Assembly: GCF_005938085.1 (NCBI RefSeq) | Contig: NZ_SMZK01000001.1 | Location: forward strand, 1,798,001 to 1,862,000 | DNA length: 64,000 nucleotides | Reading direction: 5' to 3' | From: Haloterrigena sp. H1 | GTDB lineage: Archaea; Halobacteriota; Halobacteria; Halobacteriales; Natrialbaceae | Shown here: positions 26,353 to 35,004 of the stretch, one piece after another | Position numbering within the stretch: the first letter of the stretch is position 1 | Layout: each line of letters starts with the position of its first letter | The notes under the pieces: model-generated | Databases searched by the model: none | The model's input: only the letters and a program-made list of their open reading frames with translations | Told to the model about the DNA's origin: nothing | Program-made: the position numbers and the translations under genes

Positions 26353-26865
26353 ATGTCACGAAACGCGTTGATGTCTGGAATCGCCCTCCTCGCGGTAGGA
26401 GCGCTCGTCGCTGCGAGTCTCGGAGCCTATCGCGTGTTCTCGTACGTCGCGGGGGTGCTCATCCTTGCCGTCGTCGCCTCCGCGTCGATCGAACACGACG
26501 GCTCGGCACTCGAGCCCTACACCGGCCTCGTCGCCGGGCTTACCGTGCTGTTCCTCGGCGGATTGACGGGGATCTGGCTGCTGTGGAGCCCGGACGTGAC
26601 GAGCTACACCTACGTGCTCGGTGTACCGAGGCCGACGCTCGTCTACTTCGCGTTCCTGTGGCTCGCCCCTGCGTTCGCGGCGATCTACTACTCGGTGATG
26701 GTTTTCGACCGGATCGGCAGCGATGCGGTCGTCGACGAGATCATCAGCGAGGCACGGGATCGACAGCAACGAGCGGACCTCCCGCTCGAACCGCGGCGAA
26801 TCGAGCGAGCAACGAGCGCGGACCGGCCCGACCGGACACCCGACGTGGAGGGGAACGATGATTGA
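26353..26865 (+). CDS. Small membrane protein of the symporter operon
   Basis: A 170-residue protein with four predicted membrane helices (about 5-22, 28-45, 57-79, 93-116) and a charged, basic C-terminal tail. It overlaps the sodium:solute symporter start by 8 bases, so it is translationally coupled. Many SSS symporters have a small partner membrane subunit; this is the likely role by position. Family not recognised for certain. Confidence 0.75.
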   Translation: MSRNALMSGIALLAVGALVAASLGAYRVFSYVAGVLILAVVASASIEHDGSALEPYTGLVAGLTVLFLGGLTGIWLLWSPDVTSYTYVLGVPRPTLVYFAFLWLAPAFAAIYYSVMVFDRIGSDAVVDEIISEARDRQQRADLPLEPRRIERATSADRPDRTPDVEGNDD

Positions 26866-28444
26866 ACGCACGTCGCTCCTGCCTACCCCGCTGCAGTCGG
26901 GTGGCATTCCGGTCGCCGACGATCCGATCATCCTTGCCTTCGGGGCGGCGTACCTACTGATCGTCGTCCTGATCGGGGCGTGGGGCTACATGCGAACACA
27001 GACGACCGGCGACTTCCTCATCACCGGCAAGAGCATCGGAACGTGGGTCCTCGCGATGACCGCCTTTTCGGTCATCCAGTCCGGGTTCGGCTTCGTCGGC
27101 GGCCCCGAACTCGTCTACGCGTTCGGGACGACGTCGCTCTGGATCTTCTTTACCGCACCGTTCGGATTCCTGCTGACCTGGGTCGTCCTCGCCAAACGGC
27201 TGCGCCTGCTCGCGGACATCCGGAACGTCCTCACGCTGGCCGATGGGATGTACGTCCGCTACGAAAGCGACTGGGTCCGCGGGCTCACCGGACTTGCCGT
27301 CATCGTCGGGGTGATCGCCTATCTGGCGACGAACCTCGCGGCGTTGCAGTTCGTCATGCGCGCGATCTTCGGCATCCCGGTCATCTGGGGGCTGCTTGGC
27401 GGTGCCCTCATCCTGCTGCTCTACAGCATGCTCGGCGGCATGATTGCGGGCGTCTGGACCGACTTCTTGCAGGCGCTGACGATGATCACCGGCGCAGTAT
27501 TCGTCTTCGCGTACGCGATGTCCGTCGGCGGCGGCATGGGAACGATCTCGAGAAACCTCGCGACCGCCGATCCGGCCCTCGTCTCGCCGTTTGGCGCGAT
27601 GGGCGAGGCGACGACGGCCGTCCTCGTCGGCATCGCATGGTGGATCCTCTTTTCGGTCGGTGCTGCCGGCCAGCCCCACCTGATCACGAAGTTCTACATG
27701 AGCCGTAATCTCGAGATCCTGAAGTGGGGCGCGCCGATCGCCGCCCTCTCGTATGCCGTCTCGAGCCTGATCGCCTTCTCGGCAGGGCTATCGATGCGCT
27801 CGATGGTCGAAGCCGGCGAGATCGCGGAGACATTCAGCGCGAGCGAGGTCGGCCCCGTCTTCGTCCTCGAGTACACGCCGAGTATCGTCGCTGGCCTCAT
27901 CCTCGCAGCGCTGCTCGCGGCGATCATGTCGACGAGCGACTCGTTTCTCAACATCGGTGCGGCGGCCGTCTCGAGGGACATTCCACGAGCGCTTGGCCAA
28001 CCGATCGAGGACGACAAGACGGAGCTTCGGGTCACGCAGGCTGCGCTGGCCGGGCTGACGATCCTCTCGACCGGCGTCGTCTACTACTCCGAGACGCTGG
28101 TCGGCATCCTTGGGACGATCGGCTGGGGCTTCTTCGCTGCGGCGTTCGTCCCGATCGCCGTCTTCGGCATGAACTGGAAGGGCGCGACGAAGTGGGGTGC
28201 GATCGCTTCGATCGTCGGTGGCCTCACCGTCAACATCCTCTACAGCGCCATCCCGATGGCCGCAGACGTCGCGGGCTACGGCGGGCTCGCAAGCGGCATC
28301 ATGGCGTTCTATCCGTTCCCCGACGCGTTCCCGGTTGGCACCGTCGCACTCCTCGTCGCCGTCGTGTTATTTATCGGTGTCTCGCTTGCGACCCAGGAGT
28401 GGGAGGAACTGCCGACCGATCTCCACCCGCTGCTCGAGCACTGA
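26858..28444 (+). CDS. Sodium:solute symporter (SSS family)
   Basis: A 528-residue transporter with about thirteen helices of the SSSF/LeuT-like fold. Visible family stretches: TGDFLITGKSIGTWVLAMTA, MLGGMIAGVWTDFLQAL, and AALLAAIMSTSDSFLNIGAA, in which the Ser/Thr-rich segment forms the Na2 site. The substrate (amino acid, sugar, organic acid, pantothenate) cannot be inferred. The coupled genes on both sides suggest a three-gene operon. Confidence 0.92.
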   Translation: MIERTSLLPTPLQSGGIPVADDPIILAFGAAYLLIVVLIGAWGYMRTQTTGDFLITGKSIGTWVLAMTAFSVIQSGFGFVGGPELVYAFGTTSLWIFFTAPFGFLLTWVVLAKRLRLLADIRNVLTLADGMYVRYESDWVRGLTGLAVIVGVIAYLATNLAALQFVMRAIFGIPVIWGLLGGALILLLYSMLGGMIAGVWTDFLQALTMITGAVFVFAYAMSVGGGMGTISRNLATADPALVSPFGAMGEATTAVLVGIAWWILFSVGAAGQPHLITKFYMSRNLEILKWGAPIAALSYAVSSLIAFSAGLSMRSMVEAGEIAETFSASEVGPVFVLEYTPSIVAGLILAALLAAIMSTSDSFLNIGAAAVSRDIPRALGQPIEDDKTELRVTQAALAGLTILSTGVVYYSETLVGILGTIGWGFFAAAFVPIAVFGMNWKGATKWGAIASIVGGLTVNILYSAIPMAADVAGYGGLASGIMAFYPFPDAFPVGTVALLVAVVLFIGVSLATQEWEELPTDLHPLLEH

Positions 28445-28450
28445 CCACAA

Positions 28451-28963
28451 ATGCCCGACCACACAGTCCCCCAGCCGGCGGTCGAACACGCCGGTGATGA
28501 CCCAATGACGACCGAGACCATCATCGCGCGGCTCACCCACTGGTTTCGCCAGCGACCGAACTCGATCGAGTTCTGGGAACTGATCCTGACCGACGAGCGA
28601 CTGATCCTCTGTTTCGTCGGCGAATCCTACCGCTCGCTGCTCTTGCGGGCCGATATGGGCGAACGCGATCGGGCCACGATCGCGGATCTCCCGCCCGACG
28701 ACATCGAAACGTTCGACGAACGGAATGTCACCGTCCCGCTCGAGGCCGTAGAGAAACTCCATCTCGTCACTGGGACGCGACTGCGCCGGGCACGGCTCGT
28801 CGTCAGCTGGCAAGTTGGAAACGACGTCGAGTCCGACGAGTGGACGCTGTATCAGTCGCGAACGGCGGACCCGCAACGCGAACTCGTGACCGAGTTAGAA
28901 TCGGATCCGCGACTCGAAGACGTGGACATCGCCGTCGAGACGCCACGATTCCCTCGTCTGTAG
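28451..28963 (+). CDS. Soluble protein of unknown function, symporter operon
   Basis: A 170-residue protein starting 6 bases after the symporter stop; an ATG at 28505 is the alternative start. The order FWELILTDERLILCFVGESYRSLL..., an IPVPLEAVEKL-like region (NVTVPLEAVEKLHLVTGTRL) and then RLVVSWQV and WTLYQSR resembles a bacterial PH-type barrel. There are no membrane helices. Likely a cytoplasmic accessory protein. Confidence 0.65.
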   Translation: MPDHTVPQPAVEHAGDDPMTTETIIARLTHWFRQRPNSIEFWELILTDERLILCFVGESYRSLLLRADMGERDRATIADLPPDDIETFDERNVTVPLEAVEKLHLVTGTRLRRARLVVSWQVGNDVESDEWTLYQSRTADPQRELVTELESDPRLEDVDIAVETPRFPRL

Positions 28964-29029
28964 TCCGGGCCAGCCCAGGCACTGACTCCGGCCCAACCGT
29001 TTATTTGAGGCTTCGTGGTATGGCGCGGT

Positions 29030-30673
29030 ATGTCGTGGTATGTCACTTTCGATGAAGATTCGTACGACGCGGCTCGCGAGTCGTTCGAGTGGGACGTCCC
29101 AGCAGGGTTCAACGCGGCGACCGATCTAGTGGCGAAACACCCCGACGGCGATCGACCGGCGCTCTTCCAGGCATACCCGGACGGCCGCCGCGAGACGTAC
29201 ACGTTCGACGACCTCGATCGGCGATCGAACGCCGTCGCCAACACTCTCGAGTCGATGGGTGTCGATCAGGGAGATCGAGTCGCGATCGCCGTCCCACAGA
29301 AACCGGCGAACGTCCTCACCCACCTCGCGTGCTGGAAGCGCGGGGCAGTGTCGCTCCCGTTGTCGGTGCTGTTCGGTGACGACGCGCTTCGCTACCGCCT
29401 GCAGGACAGCGAGGCGCGGGTCGCCGTCGTCGACGCCGCTCAGTGGGAGACGATCCGTGCCGTCGCACCCGACTGTCCTGCCTTAGAACACGTCCTCGTA
29501 GTCGACGGTGACCCGGAGACAGCACAGATCAGTGAAACGACCGTCCGGACATTCGAGACGGCGGTCGAGGGGCGCTCGAGCGAGTACGAGGTCGTCGCGA
29601 CGGACGCCGAAACGCCGGCGATCGTCATGTATACGAGCGGCAGCACCGGTGATCCGAAAGGTGTTCTCCACACTCACGACCTCTGGGTCGGCCACTGTCC
29701 AGCGTTTTCGATGTACTTCGAACGGGACGTCCGCGGCGACTCGGTCTACTGGACGCCGGCCGACTGGGCGTGGATCGGTGCGCTGGGCGACCTCGTCTTC
29801 CCCGCGTGGCACTACGGCCGGCCGGTCGTCGGCTACCCGATGGGCTCGTTCGACCCCGAAACCGCCTTCGAGATCGCCGCGGAGTTCGACGTGACGAACG
29901 CTTTCATTCCGCCGACGGCAATCCGGATGCTCATGGAGGTCGACGAACCCACCGAACGGTACGACCTGTCGCTCGAGGCGATCTGTTCGGGCGGCGAACC
30001 GCTGACGAACGAGATCCTCGAGTGGGCGGACGCGGAACTCGCGGGGACCGTGATCAACGAACTGTACGGCCAGACGGAGGCGAACCTGCTGGTCACGAAC
30101 TGTCGCGACTGGTTCCCCGCGAAGCCGGGGAGCATGGGGAAACCGGTTCCCGGTCACGACGTCGCGGTTATCGATCCGGACAGCGGCGAGCCCGTCGACC
30201 CCGGCGAGGTCGGCGAGATCGCGGTCCGGCGCGGCGACGATCCCGTGATCTTCGAGGAGTACTGGAACGCCCCCGAGAAGACGGCCGCGGTGACGCTCGA
30301 GGAGTGGCATCGGACGGGCGACCTCGCAGAACGCGACGAGGACGGCTCCCTCTGGTTCGTCTCGCGGGACGACGACTTGATCATCACGAGCGGCTATCGC
30401 GTCGCTCCGCGCGAAGTCGAGGAAGCGATCCTCGAGCACGACGCCGTCGAGCAAGTCGGCGTCGTCGGTGTCCCCGACGAGACCCGCGGCGAGATCATCA
30501 AGGCAGTCGTCCAGCCGGCCACAGGAGAGACGGGCTCGGACGAGTTACGGACGGAAATCCAGACGCTCGTTCGAGAGCGGCTAGCAGAATACGAGTATCC
30601 GCGCGAGATCGAGTTCGTCGACGAGTTGCCAACGACCACGACCGGGAAGATTCGCCGGACGGAGTTAGTGTAA
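29030..30673 (+). CDS. AMP-forming acyl-CoA synthetase
   Basis: A 547-residue ANL-superfamily adenylating enzyme. The P-loop-like motif TSGSTGDPKGV is at 202-212, followed by GQTEANLLV (A5), HRTGDLAERDEDG (A7), and the C-terminal lysine in TTTGKIRRTEL (A10). The N-terminal profile MSWYVTFDEDSYDAARESFE resembles medium-chain acyl-CoA/acetyl-CoA synthetases of haloarchaea. It activates a fatty or carboxylic acid with ATP and CoA. The start is supported by a TATA box (GTTTATTTGAGG, 28999-29010). Confidence 0.92.
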   Translation: MSWYVTFDEDSYDAARESFEWDVPAGFNAATDLVAKHPDGDRPALFQAYPDGRRETYTFDDLDRRSNAVANTLESMGVDQGDRVAIAVPQKPANVLTHLACWKRGAVSLPLSVLFGDDALRYRLQDSEARVAVVDAAQWETIRAVAPDCPALEHVLVVDGDPETAQISETTVRTFETAVEGRSSEYEVVATDAETPAIVMYTSGSTGDPKGVLHTHDLWVGHCPAFSMYFERDVRGDSVYWTPADWAWIGALGDLVFPAWHYGRPVVGYPMGSFDPETAFEIAAEFDVTNAFIPPTAIRMLMEVDEPTERYDLSLEAICSGGEPLTNEILEWADAELAGTVINELYGQTEANLLVTNCRDWFPAKPGSMGKPVPGHDVAVIDPDSGEPVDPGEVGEIAVRRGDDPVIFEEYWNAPEKTAAVTLEEWHRTGDLAERDEDGSLWFVSRDDDLIITSGYRVAPREVEEAILEHDAVEQVGVVGVPDETRGEIIKAVVQPATGETGSDELRTEIQTLVRERLAEYEYPREIEFVDELPTTTTGKIRRTELV

Positions 30674-30699
30674 GCCGCGTCAGTGCTGACTGGCGTCCG

Positions 30700-32202
30700 T
30701 TACTCGCTGTCGGGCGAGTAGTTCGGTGCTTCGTCGGTGATGACGACGTCGTGGGCGTGGCTCTCGGCCTGGCCGGCCGAGGAGATGCGGACGAACTCGC
30801 TGCGCTCTTTGAATTCGGGGACCGTCTCGGCACCGACGTAGCCCATCCCCGACTGCATGCCACCGGCGAGCTGGTGGAGTTCCGACTTGAGGGTGCCTTT
30901 GTACGGCGTTGCCGCCTCGACGCCCTCCGGGACGTACTCGTCGTCCTCGTCGGGCTCGTCCTTGAGATACCGGTCGCTGTCGCCGGATTTCATCGCGCCG
31001 ACCGACCCCATGCCGCGGTACTGCTTGTACTTCTTGCCGTTCATGGTGACGACGCGGCCGGGTGCCTCGTCAGTGCCGGCAAAATACGAGCCGAGCATGA
31101 CTGCGTCCGCACCGGCGGCGATCGCCTTGATGGCGTCGCCGGAGTATCGAATGCCACCGTCGGCGATGACAGGGACGTCGTGTTCGGCGGCCACGTCTGC
31201 GACCTGTGCAACGGCCGTGATCTGGGGCATGCCGGCTCCCGAGACGACGCGCGTGGTACAGATCGAGCCCGGTCCGATGCCGACCTTGATCCCGTCGGCG
31301 AAGTCGACGAGATCCGCGGCCGCTTCGCGGGTGCCGACGTTGCCGACGACGACGTCCGCGTCGACGGATTCCTTGATCTCGCGCGCACCGTCGATAACGT
31401 TCAGGTTGTGCGCGTGTGCGGTGTCAATAAAGAGGATGTCCGCGCCGGCCTCGTCGGCGGCCTCCGCGCGGTCTTGCTCGAAGGGACTGACCGCGACGCC
31501 AAGCCGGAGCCGACCCTCCTCGTCGCGAACTGCTTCCTGGTACTCGCGGCGCTGGAGGATGCCCTGCATCGTCACGAGGCCCACCAACAGGTTCTCGTCG
31601 TCGACGACCGGCACGCGCTCGATCTTGTGTTCGTACATCAGGTCGAAGGCGTCGCGGGCGTCGATGTCCTCGTGGGCCGTGATGACTTCGTCAGTCATCG
31701 CTTCCGTGACCGGGTCGTCCTCGTTGACCTCGAGGTGGGGTCGGATGTCCGTACTCGAGATGATCCCCAAGACCTCGCCGTTGGTGTTGACGACGGGCGC
31801 GCCGCCGACGCCCTGCCGGGCCATCAGGTTGTCGACCTCGCGGACGCTCATTTCCGGGTCGGCAGTGACGACGTCCTCGAGGGGGATGATGAGTTCGTCG
31901 GCGCTTTTGACGCGCTCGATCTCCTCGACCATCTCGTCGACGTTCATGTTGCGATGAAGGACACCAAGCCCGCCGTGGCGGGCCATCGCGATCGCCATGC
32001 CGCTCTCGGTGACGGTGTCCATCGCCGCCGAAAGGATCGGGACGGAGACCTCGACGTTTTTCGAGACGTTCGAGGTGAGATCGGCATCGTCGGGTTCGAC
32101 ACGGCTCTCCTTCGGCCGAAGAAGGACATCGTCGAACGTTAGCGCTTCCGGTACCTGTAGTTTCGAAGAATAGGGCTCGTGCTCAGGAACGTCGTTCGCC
32201 AT
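30700..32202 (-). CDS. guaB: Inosine-5'-monophosphate dehydrogenase
   Basis: A 500-residue enzyme converting IMP to XMP with NAD+, committing flux to GMP. Visible are the N-terminal LTFDDVLLRPKES, a tandem CBS insert (about 95-215), the catalytic loop GIGPGSICTTRVVSGAG with the active Cys, the GGIRYSGDAIKAIAAGA phosphate site and the flap YKQYRGMGSVGAM. The start at 32202 gives the conserved MANDVPEHEP opening. It converges with the acyl-CoA synthetase, 26 bases apart. Confidence 0.97.
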   Translation of the reverse strand: MANDVPEHEPYSSKLQVPEALTFDDVLLRPKESRVEPDDADLTSNVSKNVEVSVPILSAAMDTVTESGMAIAMARHGGLGVLHRNMNVDEMVEEIERVKSADELIIPLEDVVTADPEMSVREVDNLMARQGVGGAPVVNTNGEVLGIISSTDIRPHLEVNEDDPVTEAMTDEVITAHEDIDARDAFDLMYEHKIERVPVVDDENLLVGLVTMQGILQRREYQEAVRDEEGRLRLGVAVSPFEQDRAEAADEAGADILFIDTAHAHNLNVIDGAREIKESVDADVVVGNVGTREAAADLVDFADGIKVGIGPGSICTTRVVSGAGMPQITAVAQVADVAAEHDVPVIADGGIRYSGDAIKAIAAGADAVMLGSYFAGTDEAPGRVVTMNGKKYKQYRGMGSVGAMKSGDSDRYLKDEPDEDDEYVPEGVEAATPYKGTLKSELHQLAGGMQSGMGYVGAETVPEFKERSEFVRISSAGQAESHAHDVVITDEAPNYSPDSE

Positions 32203-32510
32203 GTAAACTGTCCGGTGTCCCGGGGGAAAAGCGTTGCGAGATGAAACTCGGGTGAGAACGGTTGTCGAGGGCGTCAGTGGGCGATTCGTTGTGCCATGCG
32301 AATGATCATCTCGGTTCAACTCCCGACCGATACTGTCGGATACAGACCCGCGTCTCGATCGGACTCAAGGCGATCGCCGCGACGTCTGCCCACATCCAGT
32401 GCAGGTCTGTCCATTTCCGTACGAATACGGCAGATACCATACGAATACTACCTGGTCGTGAAACCCTCTCTCACGCAACGTTTATTGACAATCCTGTCGT
32501 TGATTTGGGT
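32203..32510. promoter_or_regulatory. Divergent intergenic region with a strong TATA box
   Basis: About 300 bases between guaB and the next plus-strand frame. At 32478-32489 ACGTTTATTGAC is a typical haloarchaeal TATA box, with ATG at 32511 about 27 bases on. Minus-strand guaB promoter is expected near 32230. A short sequence ATACTGTCGGATACAG (32331-32346) is a small hairpin similar to that behind cmk. Confidence 0.5.
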
Positions 32511-32714
32511 ATGTACGCTGTGAGTGCATCCGACGCCCGAACTGCTGGCCGGACGAGCTTCGACTCCGTCGCCACCGTTGCGTTCGGGAATTTTACACCG
32601 AAACTCACAGCGAATGGCCAGAAACCCAAATCGGTCGAGCGGTGTGCGGACCGATCGGTCTGGGATCGGCATTCATATCGCCCACTGGCCTCGGGTCACG
32701 GCCATCGGCCCTGA
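32511..32714 (+). CDS. Possible 67-residue small protein (leaderless)
   Basis: ATG at 32511 sits about 27 bases after the TATA box, as for leaderless haloarchaeal genes, and the frame ends 3 bases before the next gene's ATG at 32718. The product (MYAVSASDARTAGRTSFDSV...) is not acidic and has no known domain. Alternatively this is simply the 5' leader of the downstream membrane gene. Low certainty. Confidence 0.35.
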   Translation: MYAVSASDARTAGRTSFDSVATVAFGNFTPKLTANGQKPKSVERCADRSVWDRHSYRPLASGHGHRP

Positions 32715-32717
32715 CCG

Positions 32718-33614
32718 ATGAGTACGTCACAACACCCCGTCGCGCTCCGCATGGAGCGCATCGTCGGCGGTGACGCGAGACTGCTCGCGCTGGTGATGAT
32801 GCTCCCGTTAGTCGACGGTGTCTTCCCCGCGTTGATCCTGGCCGGTGCGCTCGACGATCCGCTTGGCGCGATTCAGGTCGGCCTCTTGATCTTCGGCGGA
32901 AGCGCGACCGTCGCCGTCATCCTCGCAGAGATGGACGGCTCTCCCCGCGAACAGGCGACGGTCGTCATGCTCGTCGGCATTCCGTTGATCCTGCTGGCAG
33001 CCGTCCAGGCCGCGCTCGCGCCGACCTTCGAGAGCCTCGTCGACATCGCGATCTTCGAACGGTTCGCGGCGCTGGTGATCGCCGCCATCGCGGCCAAGAC
33101 CGCCAGCGCGACCATCGGCGACTACCTCCCCAACCCCGTCGTCGTCATCGGGCTGGGGCTGGTCGCCAGCGTCGATCCGTCCGGGCTGACGGTGCAGGTG
33201 ATGACCGATCCCGTCCTCGTCGCCAACGCGACGCTGGCCGCGGCCATCGGCGTCGCCTTCGCGCTGACGATCGCACTGACCGGCCCCTACCTCCGGCGGT
33301 GTATGGACATCGACCGATTCCGATTCGGCAGCGCCGTCGCACTGGGCCTGCTCCCGCTGTCCCTGCTCGGGATGGCCTTCGGGCAGGCCCCACTGGCCGC
33401 GTTGCTCGTCGCCGCCGTCTTTGCCGTCGACCTGCCACTGGGAGGGAGCGACTCGAAGGCGGAGCCAGACGCGGCTGCCACGCTAAGTGCATTGCCCGAC
33501 GGTGGGGACGGGGAGGGCTCGAGCGAGCCACCGGTGACGGACAGCGAAGACGAGCCGGACACGTATCCGGGTGACGAGACGACGGACACCGCGGGTCGGG
33601 CCCCGTGGCTGTAG
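32718..33614 (+). CDS. DUF5794-like haloarchaeal membrane protein
   Basis: A 298-residue protein with seven or eight hydrophobic helices (to about residue 235) followed by an acidic disordered tail. The overall pattern resembles the haloarchaeal DUF5794 family; no function is known. Starts 3 bases after the upstream frame and ends 57 bases before tRNA-Trp. TM segments such as LVMMLPLVDGVFPALILAG and VVIGLGLVASVDPSGLTVQ are evident. Confidence 0.65.
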   Translation: MSTSQHPVALRMERIVGGDARLLALVMMLPLVDGVFPALILAGALDDPLGAIQVGLLIFGGSATVAVILAEMDGSPREQATVVMLVGIPLILLAAVQAALAPTFESLVDIAIFERFAALVIAAIAAKTASATIGDYLPNPVVVIGLGLVASVDPSGLTVQVMTDPVLVANATLAAAIGVAFALTIALTGPYLRRCMDIDRFRFGSAVALGLLPLSLLGMAFGQAPLAALLVAAVFAVDLPLGGSDSKAEPDAAATLSALPDGGDGEGSSEPPVTDSEDEPDTYPGDETTDTAGRAPWL

Positions 33615-33671
33615 TGCGGTTTCGGTCCGAATCGAAACCACTTTAGGTAAGATCCCCAAACTGAGAGTCGA

Positions 33672-33846
33672 GGGGTCGTGGCCAAGCCAGGCATGGCGGC
33701 TGACTCCAGAGGCAACGCGCCCGGGACGAAACTCCAGACTGATATACTGATCGGACACCTGATCAGTGTCCGTGTGATGACCCTCTGGAGTTCCGAGGCG
33801 CACCGGAGATATCAGTAGATCGGGGGTTCAAATCCCTCCGACCCCA
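33672..33846 (+). tRNA. tRNA-Trp (CCA) with a 101-base intron
   Basis: The acceptor stem is GGGGTCG with CGACCCC (33839-33845), discriminator A. D stem GCCA/TGGC, anticodon stem GCTGA/TCAGT, loop CTCCAGA with anticodon CCA, and T arm GGGGGTTCAAATCCCTC are all present. The 5' exon is 33672-33709 and the 3' exon 33811-33846. A TATA-like CTTTAGGTAAG lies about 25 bases upstream. tRNA-Trp introns are standard in haloarchaea. Confidence 0.95.
33710..33810 (+). ncRNA. tRNA-Trp intron with box C/D features
   Basis: The 101-base intron contains TGATGA, a box C match, at 33774-33779 (GTGTGATGACCC), and CTGA repeats (ACTGATATACTGATC) as candidate box D elements. In Haloferax volcanii the corresponding intron guides 2'-O-methylation of the tRNA itself at positions 34 and 39. 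The same function here is inferred by homology; the guide segments were not fully traced. Confidence 0.6.
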
Positions 33847-34257
33847 TACTTCTGCCGCGAGCAAATTCGCGAGCGGCAGGGATGTAATTTGGAGGATTTA
33901 AACGAGACTGAGGTTCTGCGACCGACGGGAGCAGGTTCTCAGGCGTTGTTCAAATCCCTCCAACCCAACTTCTCGAGCCAAACACATTCGCGAGCCGTGA
34001 GTATTGGACGAGTGGGGGTTGAACTAAAACGGAGTGTAACCACTACTTCGCAACAACTCATTTTGTATTCTATTGGTAACGGTTCTGATTTGATCATAAT
34101 CCGTGGCTCGAGAACGTGGTCGGCAAGGCGACAGCACCAAAAAATTACAGCGCCCCATCCCCGCCTCCATTGAGTTCCAGTTGGTCCAGATAAAACGGGA
34201 GGTATTCCAGAAATGGGTTGCCACCATTTTTTATCAAATAGCCGCTGATCGAGTAGT
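33847..34257. other. Region after tRNA-Trp with a diverged second copy of the tRNA 3' end
   Basis: Directly behind the tRNA is a hairpin with arms CTGCCGC (33853-33859) and GCGGCAG (33874-33880), probably a terminator. At about 33946-33965 TTCAAATCCCTCCAACCCA repeats the tRNA T arm and 3' acceptor, and the homology continues with ACTTCT and ATTCGCGAGC. This looks like an attachment-site duplication. No credible gene lies in this stretch; a 94-codon frame crosses the duplicated tRNA end. Confidence 0.6.
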
Positions 34258-34398
34258 ATGGACTCTGAAACGCTAACGTATATCGTGTCTATCGTGTTAC
34301 TATTCCTCTTGGTTTGTGCAGCTATGATCTTGGCGGTAGCGTACGGGGCGATAGATATTTTTGCCGACTACTACGGTTGGGTGTTGTCTGGTTTCTAA
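34258..34398 (+). CDS. 46-residue single-helix membrane protein
   Basis: Too short for most gene finders. MDSETLTYIVSIVLLFLLVC begins a single transmembrane helix (about 7-31) followed by AYGAIDIFADYYGWVLSGF. A TATA box (TTTTTATCAAA, 34227-34237) is 25-30 bases upstream, so it would be a leaderless message. Such one-helix proteins are common in haloviruses and proviruses. Function unknown. Confidence 0.55.
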   Translation: MDSETLTYIVSIVLLFLLVCAAMILAVAYGAIDIFADYYGWVLSGF

Positions 34399-35004
34399 CT
34401 ATTAGGTCGGGGACCGCCGGCGAGTACGTGTGCCGATGGGACGCGATCGACGGGCAGCTGCCGTCGCCGACTGCAACACGACGTACGCAGCCGTGAGTGC
34501 CTGCGACGCTGGACCGACGGTCGTCTAGACCGTCGTCAGGTCCTCGAGCGCGACGATCTCACCGCAGTGGTACGATAGCTGCAGGTTCAAGTAAGCGTCT
34601 TACGTCACTGTAGAAACGCCGGCTAAGGGCCGACGCAAGCACACTCATTGCCCAAATGGTGGTTGCTTGTATATGATCCGAGATCGTCACCGGATGGTTG
34701 GCAGTGGAACGATCCCAGGTACAGCGAGGATATCTGGTTAGATCGACCGCCCCTCGCATCCCTTCCTTGGAGCGCCGTTATATTAGACTATTGCCTGCCC
34801 GAGAATATGGTGCACATCAGCGACCCACGACTGAATGAGGGCGCAAGATTGTCGTCCTTTTCCGGGTCCGCGTGCGACACTCCCGCCGGTCGCTCGGTGA
34901 CGGCTGCTCACTGTGGGTGCACCTGGTTAGTAAGATACAATTACACAATAAATACATACTGATCTAGATATACCTTGAATACGGCGTGCGTGGCAGACCC
35001 ACGT
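34399..35004. other. AT-richer remnant region without intact genes
   Basis: About 600 bases with no convincing ORF. A perfect hairpin CGACGGTC-GTCTA-GACCGTCG lies at 34515-34535. On the minus strand, 34525-34590 could encode a short C-terminal remnant (LQLSYHCGEIVALEDLTTV then stop). The stretch 34930-34985 is very AT-rich. Together with the tRNA-end duplication this suggests decay of an integrated element. Confidence 0.4.

Noticed and set aside
26219..26371. 50-codon frame upstream of and overlapping the symporter operon's first gene
   Set aside because: Arg-rich product and overlap with the membrane protein start; treated as leader RNA.
29770..32142. Very long open frame (about 790 codons) running across the acyl-CoA synthetase end and antisense to guaB
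   Set aside because: It overlaps two well-supported genes, its product is full of Arg/Asp runs without any domain, and such frames arise in high-GC DNA by lack of stop codons.
33889..34173. 94-codon frame after tRNA-Trp
   Set aside because: It runs through the duplicated tRNA 3' end and has no promoter or domain.
34648..34962. 104-codon frame in the tRNA-Trp scar
   Set aside because: No promoter, no domain, un-haloarchaeal composition; more likely remnant DNA.
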